Assembly (NCBI GenBank): GCA_023430465.1
Contig: JAEZAM010000107.1
Location: 1 to 55,499 of the forward strand
DNA length: 55,499 bases
Reading direction: 5' to 3'
Source: Bacteroidota bacterium
GTDB taxonomy: Bacteria; Bacteroidota; Bacteroidia; Chitinophagales; Chitinophagaceae
Shown here: positions 1-9,020 of the stretch, in pieces
How the letters are laid out: each line of letters opens with the position of its first letter
How positions within the stretch are numbered: position 1 is the stretch's first letter
Program-made: the position numbers and the translations under genes
Notes under the pieces: generated by a model
Told to the model about the DNA's origin: nothing
What the model saw: only the letters and a program-made list of their open reading frames with translations
Databases searched by the model: none

Positions 1-364
1 TGTACCTGAAACGCCGGAACTGGTCGTCTGGTGGCAGCCGGTAATCATAGCGGCAGAGCCCGCCGTCAGCAGACCCGATCCACAACACACCCGATGAATC
101 TTCATGCAGATCCGTGATGATGTTACCGGATATGGAGGCTTTTCCATTGCCTGTTCGGAAAACAAGAAATTTGTTGCCATCATACCGGTTCAGGCCATCA
201 TCGGTACCGATCCAGAGAAATCCACGCCTGTCCTGCAGAATGCAATTGACCTTGTTGTGGGATAGCCCGTTTGCTGTGTTGAGATTACGGAAATACAGAC
301 CTGCCGACTGGCTGAAGCCGGTGACAGAAAGGATAAGCAGCAGGTATAAAATCAGGAGGCGCAT
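1..364 (-). CDS. Two-component regulator propeller / sensor protein, N-terminus (partial)
   Basis: The gene starts at 364 on the minus strand and runs off the left window edge, so only about 121 residues are visible. They show a signal peptide (MRLLILYLLLILSVTGFSQS) followed by two propeller-type repeats of the form GLSHNKVNCILQDRRGFLWI-GTDDGLNRYDG and ITDLHEDSSGVLWIGSADGGL. This is the usual N-terminus of Bacteroidota one-protein hybrid sensors or propeller-LytTR/histidine kinases, in which a periplasmic beta-propeller senses a ligand. The kinase or DNA-binding half lies outside the window, so the output type cannot be told. A promoter-like TATCTTTA lies just upstream. Confidence 0.8.
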   Translation of the reverse strand, partial: MRLLILYLLLILSVTGFSQSAGLYFRNLNTANGLSHNKVNCILQDRRGFLWIGTDDGLNRYDGNKFLVFRTGNGKASISGNIITDLHEDSSGVLWIGSADGGLCRYDYRLPPDDQFRRFRY

Positions 365-399
365 CTGGTTTACATTCGTTCCAGCGGCAGGAATCGATG

Positions 400-407
400 T
401 AAAGATA
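400..407 (-). promoter_or_regulatory. Possible -7 promoter box of the sensor gene
   Basis: Read on the minus strand the sequence is TATCTTTA, seven of eight matches to the Bacteroidota -7 box TAnnTTTG, with a TTG 19 bases upstream as a partial -33 box. It sits about 35 bases before the ATG at 364. Confidence 0.4.
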
Positions 408-434
408 GTTTTGTTCTGCTGGCCGGCAACCGCA

Positions 435-1187
435 CTACCGGGCGACCGGTTCGCTGTATATAAAATCATCGAGCACCACGAGATCCGTACCGCCGGTTCC
501 ATCGGGTTCACCAGATGACAGCGTACCCTCATGACCAATACGCACACGGGTGATCACGTTGTCCGGGAAATGAATACCCAGGAACGAGAACGAGCTGGAA
601 TTATCATGTGCGGGTACAAAGTATTTTCCGAGCGACTCATTTCCGTTGAACACCTCGATGAAGGTCGTTCCTTCTTCATCCACATCAGAAAAGACAATGC
701 CGATGCTTCGCGTTGCAGCCGGCTGTGCGGCACCAGGCACTTCGAACTCTACATCCCAAAGATTACTGCTTACATTGGCAAATACCTTCTGGCCGCTGAA
801 GGCATCAAACTCTGCAGCCGCCAACGGGTTGAGAGATGAAAATCCGTCGGCACTGACACGGAAACTACCAACCGTGCTGTAACGCAATCCGCGTTGGTTA
901 GCAGGATCAGCATTCGGACCCACGGCATTGAAGAAGTCCTGTGGCAGGGGTTGATCCAGTAATTCCTCCGGAACAGATTCCCAGGTTATTTCCCGGCGAC
1001 CACCCGATGCTCCGGGCTGGGTATTGACGCTGCTTCCGGCTATGGCACGAAACGAGGTTACACTGGCAGTAATATCGCTACCGGCGCTGACTATCCGGAT
1101 TGATTCTTCTTTTTCCTTATCGCAGGAAAATATCAGGGTTGTCACGCAGATCAGCATCACTAACCGGCACTCAAATAAAATTTTCAT
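435..1187 (-). CDS. Secreted lipoprotein of unknown function (paralogue 1)
   Basis: 250 residues with a lipoprotein signal (LICVTTLIFSC, lipid-modified Cys about residue 22) followed by an acidic-basic stretch. The mature part begins with FRAIAGSSVNTQPGASGGRR-EITWESVPEE and ends with FSFLGIHFPDNVITRVRIG and a terminal DLVVLDDFIYSEP block. It clearly resembles the next gene (start 2127) over its whole length, so the two are a tandem duplication. I do not recognise a named function; the 'DDF-Y-EP' ending resembles beta-sandwich domains seen in secreted proteins. Probably an outer-membrane or periplasmic lipoprotein. The gene lies 70 bases upstream of the sensor gene in the same direction. Confidence 0.8.
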   Translation of the reverse strand: MKILFECRLVMLICVTTLIFSCDKEKEESIRIVSAGSDITASVTSFRAIAGSSVNTQPGASGGRREITWESVPEELLDQPLPQDFFNAVGPNADPANQRGLRYSTVGSFRVSADGFSSLNPLAAAEFDAFSGQKVFANVSSNLWDVEFEVPGAAQPAATRSIGIVFSDVDEEGTTFIEVFNGNESLGKYFVPAHDNSSSFSFLGIHFPDNVITRVRIGHEGTLSSGEPDGTGGTDLVVLDDFIYSEPVAR

Positions 1188-1277
1188 AGAAAAAAATTGT
1201 AAGATGCTGCAAAATTGTGGCTATCATCCAATGCTGACCATCACCTCTTAAGGCTTCATCATCACCAAATACGGGGA

Positions 1278-1302
1278 TAAAAAAACCCGGCTCTCGCCGG
1301 GT
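1278..1302 (-). terminator. Rho-independent terminator after lipoprotein paralogue 2
   Basis: A 7-bp perfect stem (ACCCGGC / GCCGGGT, four-base loop) is followed on the minus strand by a run of seven T. It lies about 30 bases downstream of the stop codon of the gene ending at 1333, so the two paralogues are probably separate transcripts. Confidence 0.85.
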
Positions 1303-1332
1303 GCCTGAACTGCCCCTTGTGATCCGTCCTGC

Positions 1333-2127
1333 TTAAAGATTTGCTTTGGGCTCATCATAAAATACATCATCGAAAGCCACGATATCGTGTGAGCCGCCGT
1401 CGCTGATATCATTGTTGACAGCCGACAACACAGCACTTCCTGCTTTTATTCTCACGCGTGTAATTTTCTCCTGTGGGAAATGTACACCCAGGAAAGAAAA
1501 GCTTCCTGCGTTTGTACGGGCGGGCGCCTTGAAGGTTCCCAGGTTTTTATTTCCATTGAAAAACTCAAGAGAAGTTGAATTGGCATCATCGACATCCAGA
1601 AATACGATCCCAAAACCTTTCACCGCCGCATCCGTAGTTGTGCCGGCAAGCCTGAACACGACGTCTGAATGAATGGAATTTGCTGCAATGATCGAACGCT
1701 TGTTGCTGAACGGGACCAGCTCATCTTCATAGCCTGGATTGATCTCCCTGAAGTTGGAGCTATCCACTCTTAACGGAACCGATGCATCCAGGTAAAGAAG
1801 CCCCCGCTTCCTGCCATTGGGTCCGGCAGGATCGGTGTTGTTAAAAAAATCAACCGGGAAATTATTATTATTGGTCAGTGCTGCTGCCACGCCATCCCAG
1901 TTCACTTCCCGGCGGCCCGCAGCCTGGTTGGGTGTAGTATTCAGCGGGTCGCCAAGAATCGCGCGGAATTGCGCGAGCGCAGGATTCAAATTGTCAACAT
2001 TTCCCGCGGCTTTGACGACAGTCGATTGTATTGTCGGAATCGGGTCATTGTACTCATCATTGTCATCCTTGTCACAACCGGTGAACAATACCACCATTGT
2101 AAGAAGGGTAAAAAAAGTCTTTTTCAT
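1333..2127 (-). CDS. Secreted lipoprotein of unknown function (paralogue 2)
   Basis: 264 residues from the ATG at 2127, which gives a clean lipoprotein signal (MKKTFFTLLTMVVLFTGC, Cys18) followed by DKDDNDEYND; a longer reading from 2184 would put 19 polar residues ahead of the signal and is unlikely. The body matches the gene at 435-1187: FRAILGDPLNTTPNQAAGRR-EVNWDGV near the front, an NNFPVDFFNNTDPAGPNGRK stretch, FSFLGVHFPQEKITRVRIK and a closing DIVAFDDVFYDEP. Function is not recognised. The shared GRREhNWDGV motif and the conserved ending suggest one folded extracellular domain. It has its own terminator. Confidence 0.8.
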   Translation of the reverse strand: MKKTFFTLLTMVVLFTGCDKDDNDEYNDPIPTIQSTVVKAAGNVDNLNPALAQFRAILGDPLNTTPNQAAGRREVNWDGVAAALTNNNNFPVDFFNNTDPAGPNGRKRGLLYLDASVPLRVDSSNFREINPGYEDELVPFSNKRSIIAANSIHSDVVFRLAGTTTDAAVKGFGIVFLDVDDANSTSLEFFNGNKNLGTFKAPARTNAGSFSFLGVHFPQEKITRVRIKAGSAVLSAVNNDISDGGSHDIVAFDDVFYDEPKANL

Positions 2128-2270
2128 TGAAGAAGGTTTAATGATTAATGTGTGATCAGGTTTAAATGCAAGGCAAATATGCATCGCATCGCCAGGTCCG
2201 GCAATCGCCGGAACAGGGAGTTTTATCCCTTATTCCGGGGAGCTAACCTGATCATACTGAATCATTGACC

Positions 2271-3674
2271 TTACAGACCTCCGCCGAGTGCACGGTATAG
2301 TTGTACCACGGCCTGCAGGCGGTCACGCTGTACGACCGAAAGCCTGAGCTGAGCCTGGAGCGCATCTCCCTGTGCAGTGATCACTTCAAGATAGTTTGCC
2401 ATATCGCTGCGAAAAAGCAATTGTGCGTTCGCTACAGCATCCGTAAGTGTCTTATTCTGCTTCAGTAATATTTCTTCCTGGCTGTGAAGTTTTTCCGTGG
2501 ATTGCAATGCATCCATCACTTCGCCCGTGGCGGTCAGCACCGACTGCCGAAACTGTATAGTGGCAATTTCCGCCTCCGCCTTCGCAACTTCAAGCTGCGT
2601 CTTCAACTGGCGTCTTTGAAGTACCGGCTGTACAATGGTTCCTGCGGCCACACCAAACAGGGAACCAGGTACGCTTAGCCAGTTACCCGACTTGAATGAT
2701 TCCAGTCCTGCTCCTGCAGTGAGATTGATAGCCGGATACATATTGGCTCTTGCCACACCAATGGATGCATGTGCGGAACGAAGACTCAGTTCTGCAGCCC
2801 GCACTTCAGGTCTCCGGCCAACCATGGCAAGTGGTACACCTGTGCTTAATTTTCCAGGCAAACGAATATCTGTGAGCTGTCCATTGCGCTCTACATGACC
2901 CGGCAATTGCCCGGTCAACACCTGCAAAGCGTTTTCCTGCAGGATAATACTTTGCTCCAATTGTGGCACCAGCGCCGCAGTGGCGTGGTATTGCGACTCT
3001 GCCTGCTGAACAGCAAGGAGATTTACATTGCCGGCATCCTTCAATAATCGCGTAGCTGTAAGAAAGCTGTCGGTCAAGGCAAGATTCTGCTTAGCGATCG
3101 ACAATTGTGTGTCCAGCATAAGCAGATTGAAATAACCCTGCGCGATACCGGCGACCAGTGAAGTGTGTACAGCACGGGCAGCCTCCTGCGTGCGGAGATA
3201 CTCGGTGCGGGCTATCTCCTGCCGGCCACTGATCTTACCCCAAATATCGATCTCCCAGGAAAGATTGGCAGACAACAGGTAATTCTCAATATGGGACTTA
3301 CCCAGAAAATTATTTGCGCTCAATCCGTTCAGGCTATTGTCGGAAGGCCTGTTGTATTGCATGCCCGCCTTCACATCAAGCGCCGGTTGCCAAAGTGCGC
3401 GGGCTTGCTGTAGTTGCCTGCCCGCAATGTCGATCCTTTTCACTGCTACCAGCAGATCGTGATTATTTGCAAGCCCCGTTCTGATGAGCTGACGAAGTGT
3501 TGTGTCCTGGAAAAAGTCCTGCCAGTGTACATCTGCGATACTGCTTGTATCGGCAAATGCAGTATCACTGAAGGCTGAGGGTAACACCAGGTCAGGTCGC
3601 TGGTATTTCCTGCCCATATTACATGCCGCAAGGATAATTGATAAAACGAGCATGTAGAATAAATTCGATCGCAT
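2271..3674 (-). CDS. RND efflux outer-membrane lipoprotein (OprM/NodT family)
   Basis: 467 residues, the usual length of the family. It has a lipoprotein signal (LVLSIILAAC, Cys about 18) and then YQRPDLVLPSAFSD, the typical start of OprM-like channels. The two repeated helical segments typical of TolC-like trimers are visible, each with a long coiled-coil region (for example QARALWQPALDVKAGMQYNR and the RRPEVRAAELSLRSAHASIG block, a family hallmark). It forms the outer-membrane exit duct of a tripartite pump. It is the last gene of the operon with the pump (start 6955) and adaptor (start 8211), about 120 bases after the pump gene. Confidence 0.93.
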   Translation of the reverse strand: MRSNLFYMLVLSIILAACNMGRKYQRPDLVLPSAFSDTAFADTSSIADVHWQDFFQDTTLRQLIRTGLANNHDLLVAVKRIDIAGRQLQQARALWQPALDVKAGMQYNRPSDNSLNGLSANNFLGKSHIENYLLSANLSWEIDIWGKISGRQEIARTEYLRTQEAARAVHTSLVAGIAQGYFNLLMLDTQLSIAKQNLALTDSFLTATRLLKDAGNVNLLAVQQAESQYHATAALVPQLEQSIILQENALQVLTGQLPGHVERNGQLTDIRLPGKLSTGVPLAMVGRRPEVRAAELSLRSAHASIGVARANMYPAINLTAGAGLESFKSGNWLSVPGSLFGVAAGTIVQPVLQRRQLKTQLEVAKAEAEIATIQFRQSVLTATGEVMDALQSTEKLHSQEEILLKQNKTLTDAVANAQLLFRSDMANYLEVITAQGDALQAQLRLSVVQRDRLQAVVQLYRALGGGL

Positions 3675-3793
3675 AAAAATTGTTTATAGTTCATTAATCA
3701 GCGAATGCAGTACCGCGCTGGATGCGCTCACCGGAACATATCCGTAAGAATCGGAGAATGCTGCGGCGAAATTGTTTGAGCATATTTTTTTCG

Positions 3794-6700
3794 TTATTCA
3801 TGACTGTCTTGTTTTTCTGTGACCGGGATGAGTTTCTTCCCTGAAATTTTTTCCTGAAGGTTTTGAAAAATGACAAACAGCACGGGAATGATGAATACAC
3901 CAAGTACAACACCTGTGAGCATTCCACCCAATGCACCTGTACCGATTGAACGGTTGCCGAGTGCAGAGCCACCCGTTGCCCAGGTAAGCGGCAACAGCCC
4001 TACAATAAATGCAAGTGAGGTCATCAGGATCGGACGCAGCCGGAGTGTTGCTGCTTCCATCGCAGACTCGACGATGGTTTTACCCGCCCTCCTTCGCTGC
4101 ACGGCGAACTCCACGATAAGTATCGCATTCTTCGCAAGAAGCCCTACCAACATGATCAATCCGACCTGGACATAAATATTGTTTTCAATACCTGTCAGCC
4201 CGATGAATGAAAACACACCAAGTATACCTGTCGGAATAGAGAGGATCACTGCAAAAGGCAGCACATAACTTTCATACTGCGCGGCCAGCAGGAAGAAAAC
4301 AAACACAATGCTGAGGATAAAGATGACCCCCTGTTGTGTGCCTGCACTTATTTCTTCGCGGGTCATCCCTGCCCACTCGTAGGCAAACCCTCTTGGCAGG
4401 TAATTAGCTGTTACTTCCTGGATCGCTTTGATGGCATCGCCGGAACTGTATCCTGGTTTTACCATGCCATTGATGGTTACCGCATTGAACAGGTTGTTGC
4501 GGGTTACCGTCTCTGGTCCATACACCCGCTCCAGTGTAACCAGGGCGTTGGCGGGGACCATTTCACCTTTGTCATTTTTCACAAATACATTGTCAAGCGA
4601 AGCTTCAGTGGCCCGGTACGGAATATCCGCCTGCACGATCACCCGATAATATTTTCCGAAGCGGTTGAAGTCGGATGCAAAGCTGCTTCCATAATACACC
4701 TGTAGTGTCTGCATCAGGGAAGTGATCGTGACACCGAGTTGCCTGGCCTTCGCTTCATCCACATTCAGCATGTACTGCGGGTTGCCGGTATTGAAAGTGG
4801 TAAATGCATACGCAATCTCAGGCCGCTTCATCAACTCGCCGATGAGTCCATAAGCGGTGCTGCCGAGTTTATCGAGAGGTCCCCCCGTCCTGTCCTGGAG
4901 TATGAATTCAAATCCACTGGTATTACCAAAGCCCTGCACGGTGGGATAGATAAAGAGAAAGATGCTGGCATCCTTGATCACGCTTAGCCGCTGGTTCAAC
5001 ATTCCCATTACGTCCTCGATCTTGTCCACCTTGCCGCGTTGGCCCTGGGGCTTCATGCGGATGAATCCCACCGCATAGGCCGAGCTGTTGGCATTGGCCA
5101 CAATGTTGAGGCCGCTGACTGCACCGCGTCGTTCTATCGCTTCCACGCCCTGGAGCAGGGTGTCGATCCGGTTCATCACTTTCTGTGTACGGTCAAGAGA
5201 GGCTCCTGCCGGCAGGTTTACCGAATAGATAATGAAGCCCTGGTCCTCCGTTGGTATGAAACCGGTAGGTGTTCGTTTTACCAGGAACACCGTTGTGGCG
5301 GTAACAAGTAACAGCCCGAAGATGGCCACCCATTTGCGACGAATCAGGAAACGGATACTGTTGCGGTATTTATTGGTCGTGGCTGTAAAGCCGGCGTTGA
5401 ATGCCTTGAAAAAACGTTTCGAAAAGGAGAGCTTCTTACCAGGCAGTGTTTCATCTGCATGATTGTTTCTGAGAAACAATGCGGTGAGCGCGGGACTGAG
5501 CGTAAGCGCATTCAGGGCCGATATCAAAATCGCAATTGCGAGCGTAAACGCAAATTGCTTATAGAATACACCTGCCGGCCCCTGCATGAACCCCACCGGA
5601 ACGAACACTGCCGTCATCACAAGGGTGATAGAGACGATGGCGCCGGATATTTCATTCATGGACTCGATGGTTGCCTTGCGCGCGGATAACCGTGTCCGTT
5701 CCATCTTGGAATGCACTGCCTCCACAACCACAATGGCATCATCCACCACGATACCGATCGCGAGTACGAGAGCGAACAGCGTTAAGAGGTTGATGGTAAA
5801 TCCGAAGAGCTGCATGAAAAAGAACGTACCAAAGATGGCTACGGGAACAGCTATCGCTGGTATTAGTGTAGAGCGGAAATCCTGCAGGAAGATAAACACG
5901 ACGATAAAAACCAGAATGAATGCTTCCACGAGCGTATGCAGTACCTGGTCGATGGACGAATCCAGGAACTCTTTGGCGTTATACATGTTGAAATAAGCAA
6001 CGCCTTTTGGAAATGTCTTTGCCGATTTCTGCATGACTTCATCCACGGCGGTCAGGATATCATTGGCATTGGATCCTGCTGTCTGGAAAACTGCTATACC
6101 AATACCAGGCTTACCGGCGATACGCGTATTAGCACTATAGTTGAATGCGCCGAACTCCACGCGGGCAACATCTTTGAGCCGGACAGAAGCGCCGGAATTA
6201 TCAGCTTTCAATATGATGTTCTCATAATCTTCATTGCGGGACAATTTCCCCTTATACTTCAGGATATACTCAAAAGAGGCCGTACTGCTTTGCCCAAAAC
6301 GGCCGGGAGCTGCTTCAATATTTTGTTCATTGATCGCACCGAGTACATCTGCAACGGAGAGATGGTTTGCGGTCAGCCGGTCAGGATTGAGCCAGATACG
6401 CATGGCATAATCGCGGGCTCCAAAAACCTGGGCCTGACCCACACCAGGTACACGTTGTATCTCCGGGATGATATTTATCTTGGCATAGTTCTGCAGGAAC
6501 GTTTCATCATAGGTGCTGTCACTGCTATAGATCAATGGCACCATGATCATACTATTCTGTTGTTTCTGCGTTGAAATACCTGCCTGGACAACCTCCTGTG
6601 GTACCTGGCTCACTGCCTTCGATACACGATTCTGAACATTCACAGCGGCGAGGTCAGGGTCTGTGCCCAGTTTGAAAAATACGTTCAGTGTAAGCGTACC

Positions 6701-6955
6701 GTCGTTGCTCGAAGTAGATGTCATGTAGGTCATGTTCTCCACCCCGTTGATAGCTTCTTCCAAAGGTGTTGCAACTGCACGGGCCACAACCTCTGCATTA
6801 GCACCGGGATAGTTGGCAGTTACCTGGACCGTTGGCGGCGCGATATCCGGAAACAATGTTACCGGTAATGAATAAAGGGAGAGCAAACCAAGCAGGGTGA
6901 GGATGATCGACACGACTGTCGACAATACCGGTCGCTCTATAAAACGTTTAAGCAT
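3794..6955 (-). CDS. RND multidrug efflux inner-membrane pump (HAE1/AcrB family)
   Basis: About 1053 residues from the ATG at 6955 (MLKRFIERPVLSTVVS), the standard family start; an ATG at 6982 would add nine residues. Twelve membrane helices with two large periplasmic loops are expected. Visible hallmarks are LPVTLFPDIAPPTVQVTANY-PGA near the front, GIVVDDAIVVVEAVH in helix 4 carrying the paired proton-relay Asp residues, and LLAKNAILIVEFA with the helix-10 Lys. This is a proton-driven drug/solute antiporter working with the adaptor upstream and the OprM-like channel downstream. It follows the adaptor by about 80 bases and is probably repressed by the TetR protein at 8327-8929. Confidence 0.95.
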   Translation of the reverse strand: MLKRFIERPVLSTVVSIILTLLGLLSLYSLPVTLFPDIAPPTVQVTANYPGANAEVVARAVATPLEEAINGVENMTYMTSTSSNDGTLTLNVFFKLGTDPDLAAVNVQNRVSKAVSQVPQEVVQAGISTQKQQNSMIMVPLIYSSDSTYDETFLQNYAKINIIPEIQRVPGVGQAQVFGARDYAMRIWLNPDRLTANHLSVADVLGAINEQNIEAAPGRFGQSSTASFEYILKYKGKLSRNEDYENIILKADNSGASVRLKDVARVEFGAFNYSANTRIAGKPGIGIAVFQTAGSNANDILTAVDEVMQKSAKTFPKGVAYFNMYNAKEFLDSSIDQVLHTLVEAFILVFIVVFIFLQDFRSTLIPAIAVPVAIFGTFFFMQLFGFTINLLTLFALVLAIGIVVDDAIVVVEAVHSKMERTRLSARKATIESMNEISGAIVSITLVMTAVFVPVGFMQGPAGVFYKQFAFTLAIAILISALNALTLSPALTALFLRNNHADETLPGKKLSFSKRFFKAFNAGFTATTNKYRNSIRFLIRRKWVAIFGLLLVTATTVFLVKRTPTGFIPTEDQGFIIYSVNLPAGASLDRTQKVMNRIDTLLQGVEAIERRGAVSGLNIVANANSSAYAVGFIRMKPQGQRGKVDKIEDVMGMLNQRLSVIKDASIFLFIYPTVQGFGNTSGFEFILQDRTGGPLDKLGSTAYGLIGELMKRPEIAYAFTTFNTGNPQYMLNVDEAKARQLGVTITSLMQTLQVYYGSSFASDFNRFGKYYRVIVQADIPYRATEASLDNVFVKNDKGEMVPANALVTLERVYGPETVTRNNLFNAVTINGMVKPGYSSGDAIKAIQEVTANYLPRGFAYEWAGMTREEISAGTQQGVIFILSIVFVFFLLAAQYESYVLPFAVILSIPTGILGVFSFIGLTGIENNIYVQVGLIMLVGLLAKNAILIVEFAVQRRRAGKTIVESAMEAATLRLRPILMTSLAFIVGLLPLTWATGGSALGNRSIGTGALGGMLTGVVLGVFIIPVLFVIFQNLQEKISGKKLIPVTEKQDSHE

Positions 6956-7035
6956 CTTGATGTTTTTGAAAAGTCCGGGCATGGCGCTGCCTGCACCAGG
7001 ACATGATGAGTTTTTTTGACGAGGGTGGTAAGGGT

Positions 7036-8211
7036 CTAGATAGGGTTTTTAGTGAGCAGGCTGTCGATGTGTACGGGATCTGGTTTTATGATGGCACCGT
7101 CCTGCAGCCGCTCAAAGCCTGCATACACAACGCGGGCGCCTGCCTCTACTCCGCTGTTTACGATATAATAGTTACCAGCGCCACCAGCAATCTGCAGGGG
7201 TGTCGCGGTCACTTTATTATCGTTACCCACAAGGAACACAACCACTTTATCCTGCATCTCGAATGTTGCCTCTTTGGGTATGATGACGGCAGCGGCATTC
7301 AGGGCTGGAATTCTTATACGGCCGGAATTGCCTGAACGAAGAAGGCCATCACCATTGGGGAAGGTAGCGCGAAAACTAATGGCCCCGACTGACTCGTTGA
7401 ACTGACCGGTGACCAGTTCTATTTTCCCTTTCTGGGCGAAAACAGAGTTGTCGGCTAACAGCAACTCCACCGGTGGAATGTTCTTCACTTTATCCTGCAC
7501 CGTTTTGCCGGGGTACTGTTGTTCAAACTGAAGGAAATCCTTTTCACTCATGGAGAAATAGGCGTGTACATCTTTAACGGCGGAGACAACGGTAAGCGGA
7601 TCTGCAGCGGACATACTCACGAGACTTCCGGCTCTGAACGGAATTCTGCCGACATATCCATCAACCGGTGCGGTGATCAGTGTGTAGCCGAGATTGATGC
7701 GTGCGGATTGAACAAGGGCCGCTGCCTGGTTGACGGTGGCACGTGCCGCATCCTGGGATGCGACGGCCGTCTTCAATTGAATACCGGACACAACGTTGTT
7801 ATCAACAAGCGGCTTCAGTTTCTCTACATTGATAGAGGCATTGCTGAGCGCAGCATTGGCCGCGGCAAGTGTTGCCTGTGCGTTATTCAGTTGTTCGCGG
7901 TAAAGACGATCGTTGATTTTGAAAAGCGGTTGTCCTTTTTTTACATAAGCCCCTTCGTCCACGTAAATGCGGTCAAGGTATCCCTCAACCTGTGGACGCA
8001 CTTCGATGTCATTACTTCCTTCAAGAGATGCTGAATACTCACGGAAGGTAGTAACTGGCTTTTCGGCGAGGGTCAACACCGGTAAAGAAGGAGCTTCAGG
8101 ATTGGGCATGCTCTTGCCGGAACTGGAAGTGCACGCAGACTGGATAATGGCGAGTAAGACGGCCAGGACAACGGCCAGGAAAAAACGGAAGGCTGGTTTG
8201 ACTAAATACAT
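7036..8211 (-). CDS. RND efflux periplasmic adaptor (membrane fusion protein)
   Basis: 391 residues with a lipoprotein signal (VLLAIIQSAC, Cys about 27) that tethers it to the inner membrane. Domain order is that of AcrA/MexA: beta-barrel strand, lipoyl half (VEVRP-type motif seen as NDIEVRPQVEGYLDRIYVDE), a helical hairpin around the NNAQATLAAANAALSNASIN segment, the second lipoyl half (TLITAPVDGYVGRIPFRAGS), and a C-terminal beta domain. It bridges the inner-membrane pump to the outer-membrane channel. First structural gene of the efflux operon; its promoter at 8282-8313 holds a palindrome that also occurs at the tetR promoter. Confidence 0.95.
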   Translation of the reverse strand: MYLVKPAFRFFLAVVLAVLLAIIQSACTSSSGKSMPNPEAPSLPVLTLAEKPVTTFREYSASLEGSNDIEVRPQVEGYLDRIYVDEGAYVKKGQPLFKINDRLYREQLNNAQATLAAANAALSNASINVEKLKPLVDNNVVSGIQLKTAVASQDAARATVNQAAALVQSARINLGYTLITAPVDGYVGRIPFRAGSLVSMSAADPLTVVSAVKDVHAYFSMSEKDFLQFEQQYPGKTVQDKVKNIPPVELLLADNSVFAQKGKIELVTGQFNESVGAISFRATFPNGDGLLRSGNSGRIRIPALNAAAVIIPKEATFEMQDKVVVFLVGNDNKVTATPLQIAGGAGNYYIVNSGVEAGARVVYAGFERLQDGAIIKPDPVHIDSLLTKNPI

Positions 8212-8281
8212 AAAATAACAGTTTTGGGTTGAACCCGGTGAGGAAAAGGCAGGAAATCGGATTAAAACAGTAAGGGTATAA

Positions 8282-8313
8282 CAACACTATTTTTCCTAAC
8301 AATGTTAACCAAC
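8282..8313 (-). promoter_or_regulatory. Efflux operon promoter with TetR-type operator
   Basis: On the minus strand GTTG (8310-8313) and TAGTGTTG (8282-8289) are separated by 20 bases and fit the Bacteroidota -33/-7 pattern with one mismatch each. The spacer contains CTAACAATGTTAA (8296-8308), a near-palindrome of 5-bp arms around three bases. The same palindrome, in perfect form, abuts the promoter of the neighbouring TetR-family gene, so this is most likely where the repressor binds. A protein bound here would block polymerase between the two boxes. Confidence 0.6.
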
Positions 8314-8326
8314 AGGCCAAAAAAAT

Positions 8327-8929
8327 TTACTCCTGCAGGTTTTTGATAAATCCGTTCACGGCATCTACCATTACGAGCTTGTTGAGCTCGTCAGAGACGT
8401 CTGAGTTCACCATCATTTTAATGGAGATCAGGCCGTGAAGTACAGACCAAAAAGTGTGGTATTTAAGACAGGCATCGTCCGCTTTTCCTGGTGACTGAAC
8501 CAGAATCTCAGTGATAGGTTTCATGACCAGTTCACGGAACAGAATTTTTTCCGGGAGGACTTTGCCTACTTCACAACAGGTGATACCAAGACCGAACATC
8601 AGTTGGTAGTATTCTTTGTTTGCGAAGGCAAATTGCCAGTACGCATCGGCGATGAGGCGCAGCTGTTCTGCCGGGTCATCGGACTTCTGTTTGGCGGCCT
8701 GGAGTTTGTCAATGAGTTTGGCAAATCCCTGCTTGGCAAATTCCAGGATGATGGCGTCTTTATTGGCAAAATGATCATAGATGACGGGGACGCTGTACTC
8801 AATGGAGTCGGCAATTTTGCGGATTGAGAGTGCCTGCCAGCCCTCTTTCTTCACGTATTGCCAGGCTGTATCAAGGATCAGTGTCTTTAATTCTTCCTTA
8901 TGCCTGAGTTTTCTTTCTGCGATTCCCAT
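8327..8929 (-). CDS. TetR/AcrR-family transcriptional repressor of the efflux operon
   Basis: 200 residues. The N-terminal helix-turn-helix is plain: LILDTAWQYVKKEGWQALSI, then RKIADSIEYSVPVIYDHFAN, the recognition helix and the usual YxxFxNKD ending. The C-terminal part is a ligand-binding bundle with WQFAFANKEYYQLMFGLGI. An adjacent Cys pair (GITCCEVGK, near residue 119) lies in the ligand domain and could respond to thiol-reactive compounds, though this is only a suggestion. The gene lies 115 bases upstream of the adaptor gene on the same strand. Both genes carry the same CTAAC-N3-GTTAG palindrome at their promoters, which implies autorepression and control of the pump. Confidence 0.92.
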   Translation of the reverse strand: MGIAERKLRHKEELKTLILDTAWQYVKKEGWQALSIRKIADSIEYSVPVIYDHFANKDAIILEFAKQGFAKLIDKLQAAKQKSDDPAEQLRLIADAYWQFAFANKEYYQLMFGLGITCCEVGKVLPEKILFRELVMKPITEILVQSPGKADDACLKYHTFWSVLHGLISIKMMVNSDVSDELNKLVMVDAVNGFIKNLQE

Positions 8930-8942
8930 AACCTCGATTTAC

Positions 8943-8988
8943 CTAACGGTGTTAGCAAAGGTAAAGGTGTTTTGAAATTTCTGCCAAA
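8943..8988 (-). promoter_or_regulatory. tetR promoter with perfect palindromic operator
   Basis: The minus strand shows TTTG (8985-8988) and a perfect -7 box TACCTTTG (8956-8963), spaced about 20 bases. Directly after the -7 box comes CTAACGGTGTTAG... read either way as CTAAC-N3-GTTAG (8943-8955), a perfect 5-bp-arm palindrome covering the expected transcription start. It matches the palindrome in the efflux promoter. Confidence 0.7.
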
Positions 8989-9020
8989 TTTTTTTTCCTT
9001 CATTTCCTGACATAGAGCGA

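Noticed and set aside
2185..2270. Hairpin TCCGGC / GCCGGA behind the efflux channel start region
   Set aside because: Only six pairs, no T run on either strand, and no logical position as a terminator.
3694..3972. 92-residue minus-strand frame at the 3' end of the pump gene
   Set aside because: It overlaps the end of the RND pump gene in another frame and has no recognisable content.
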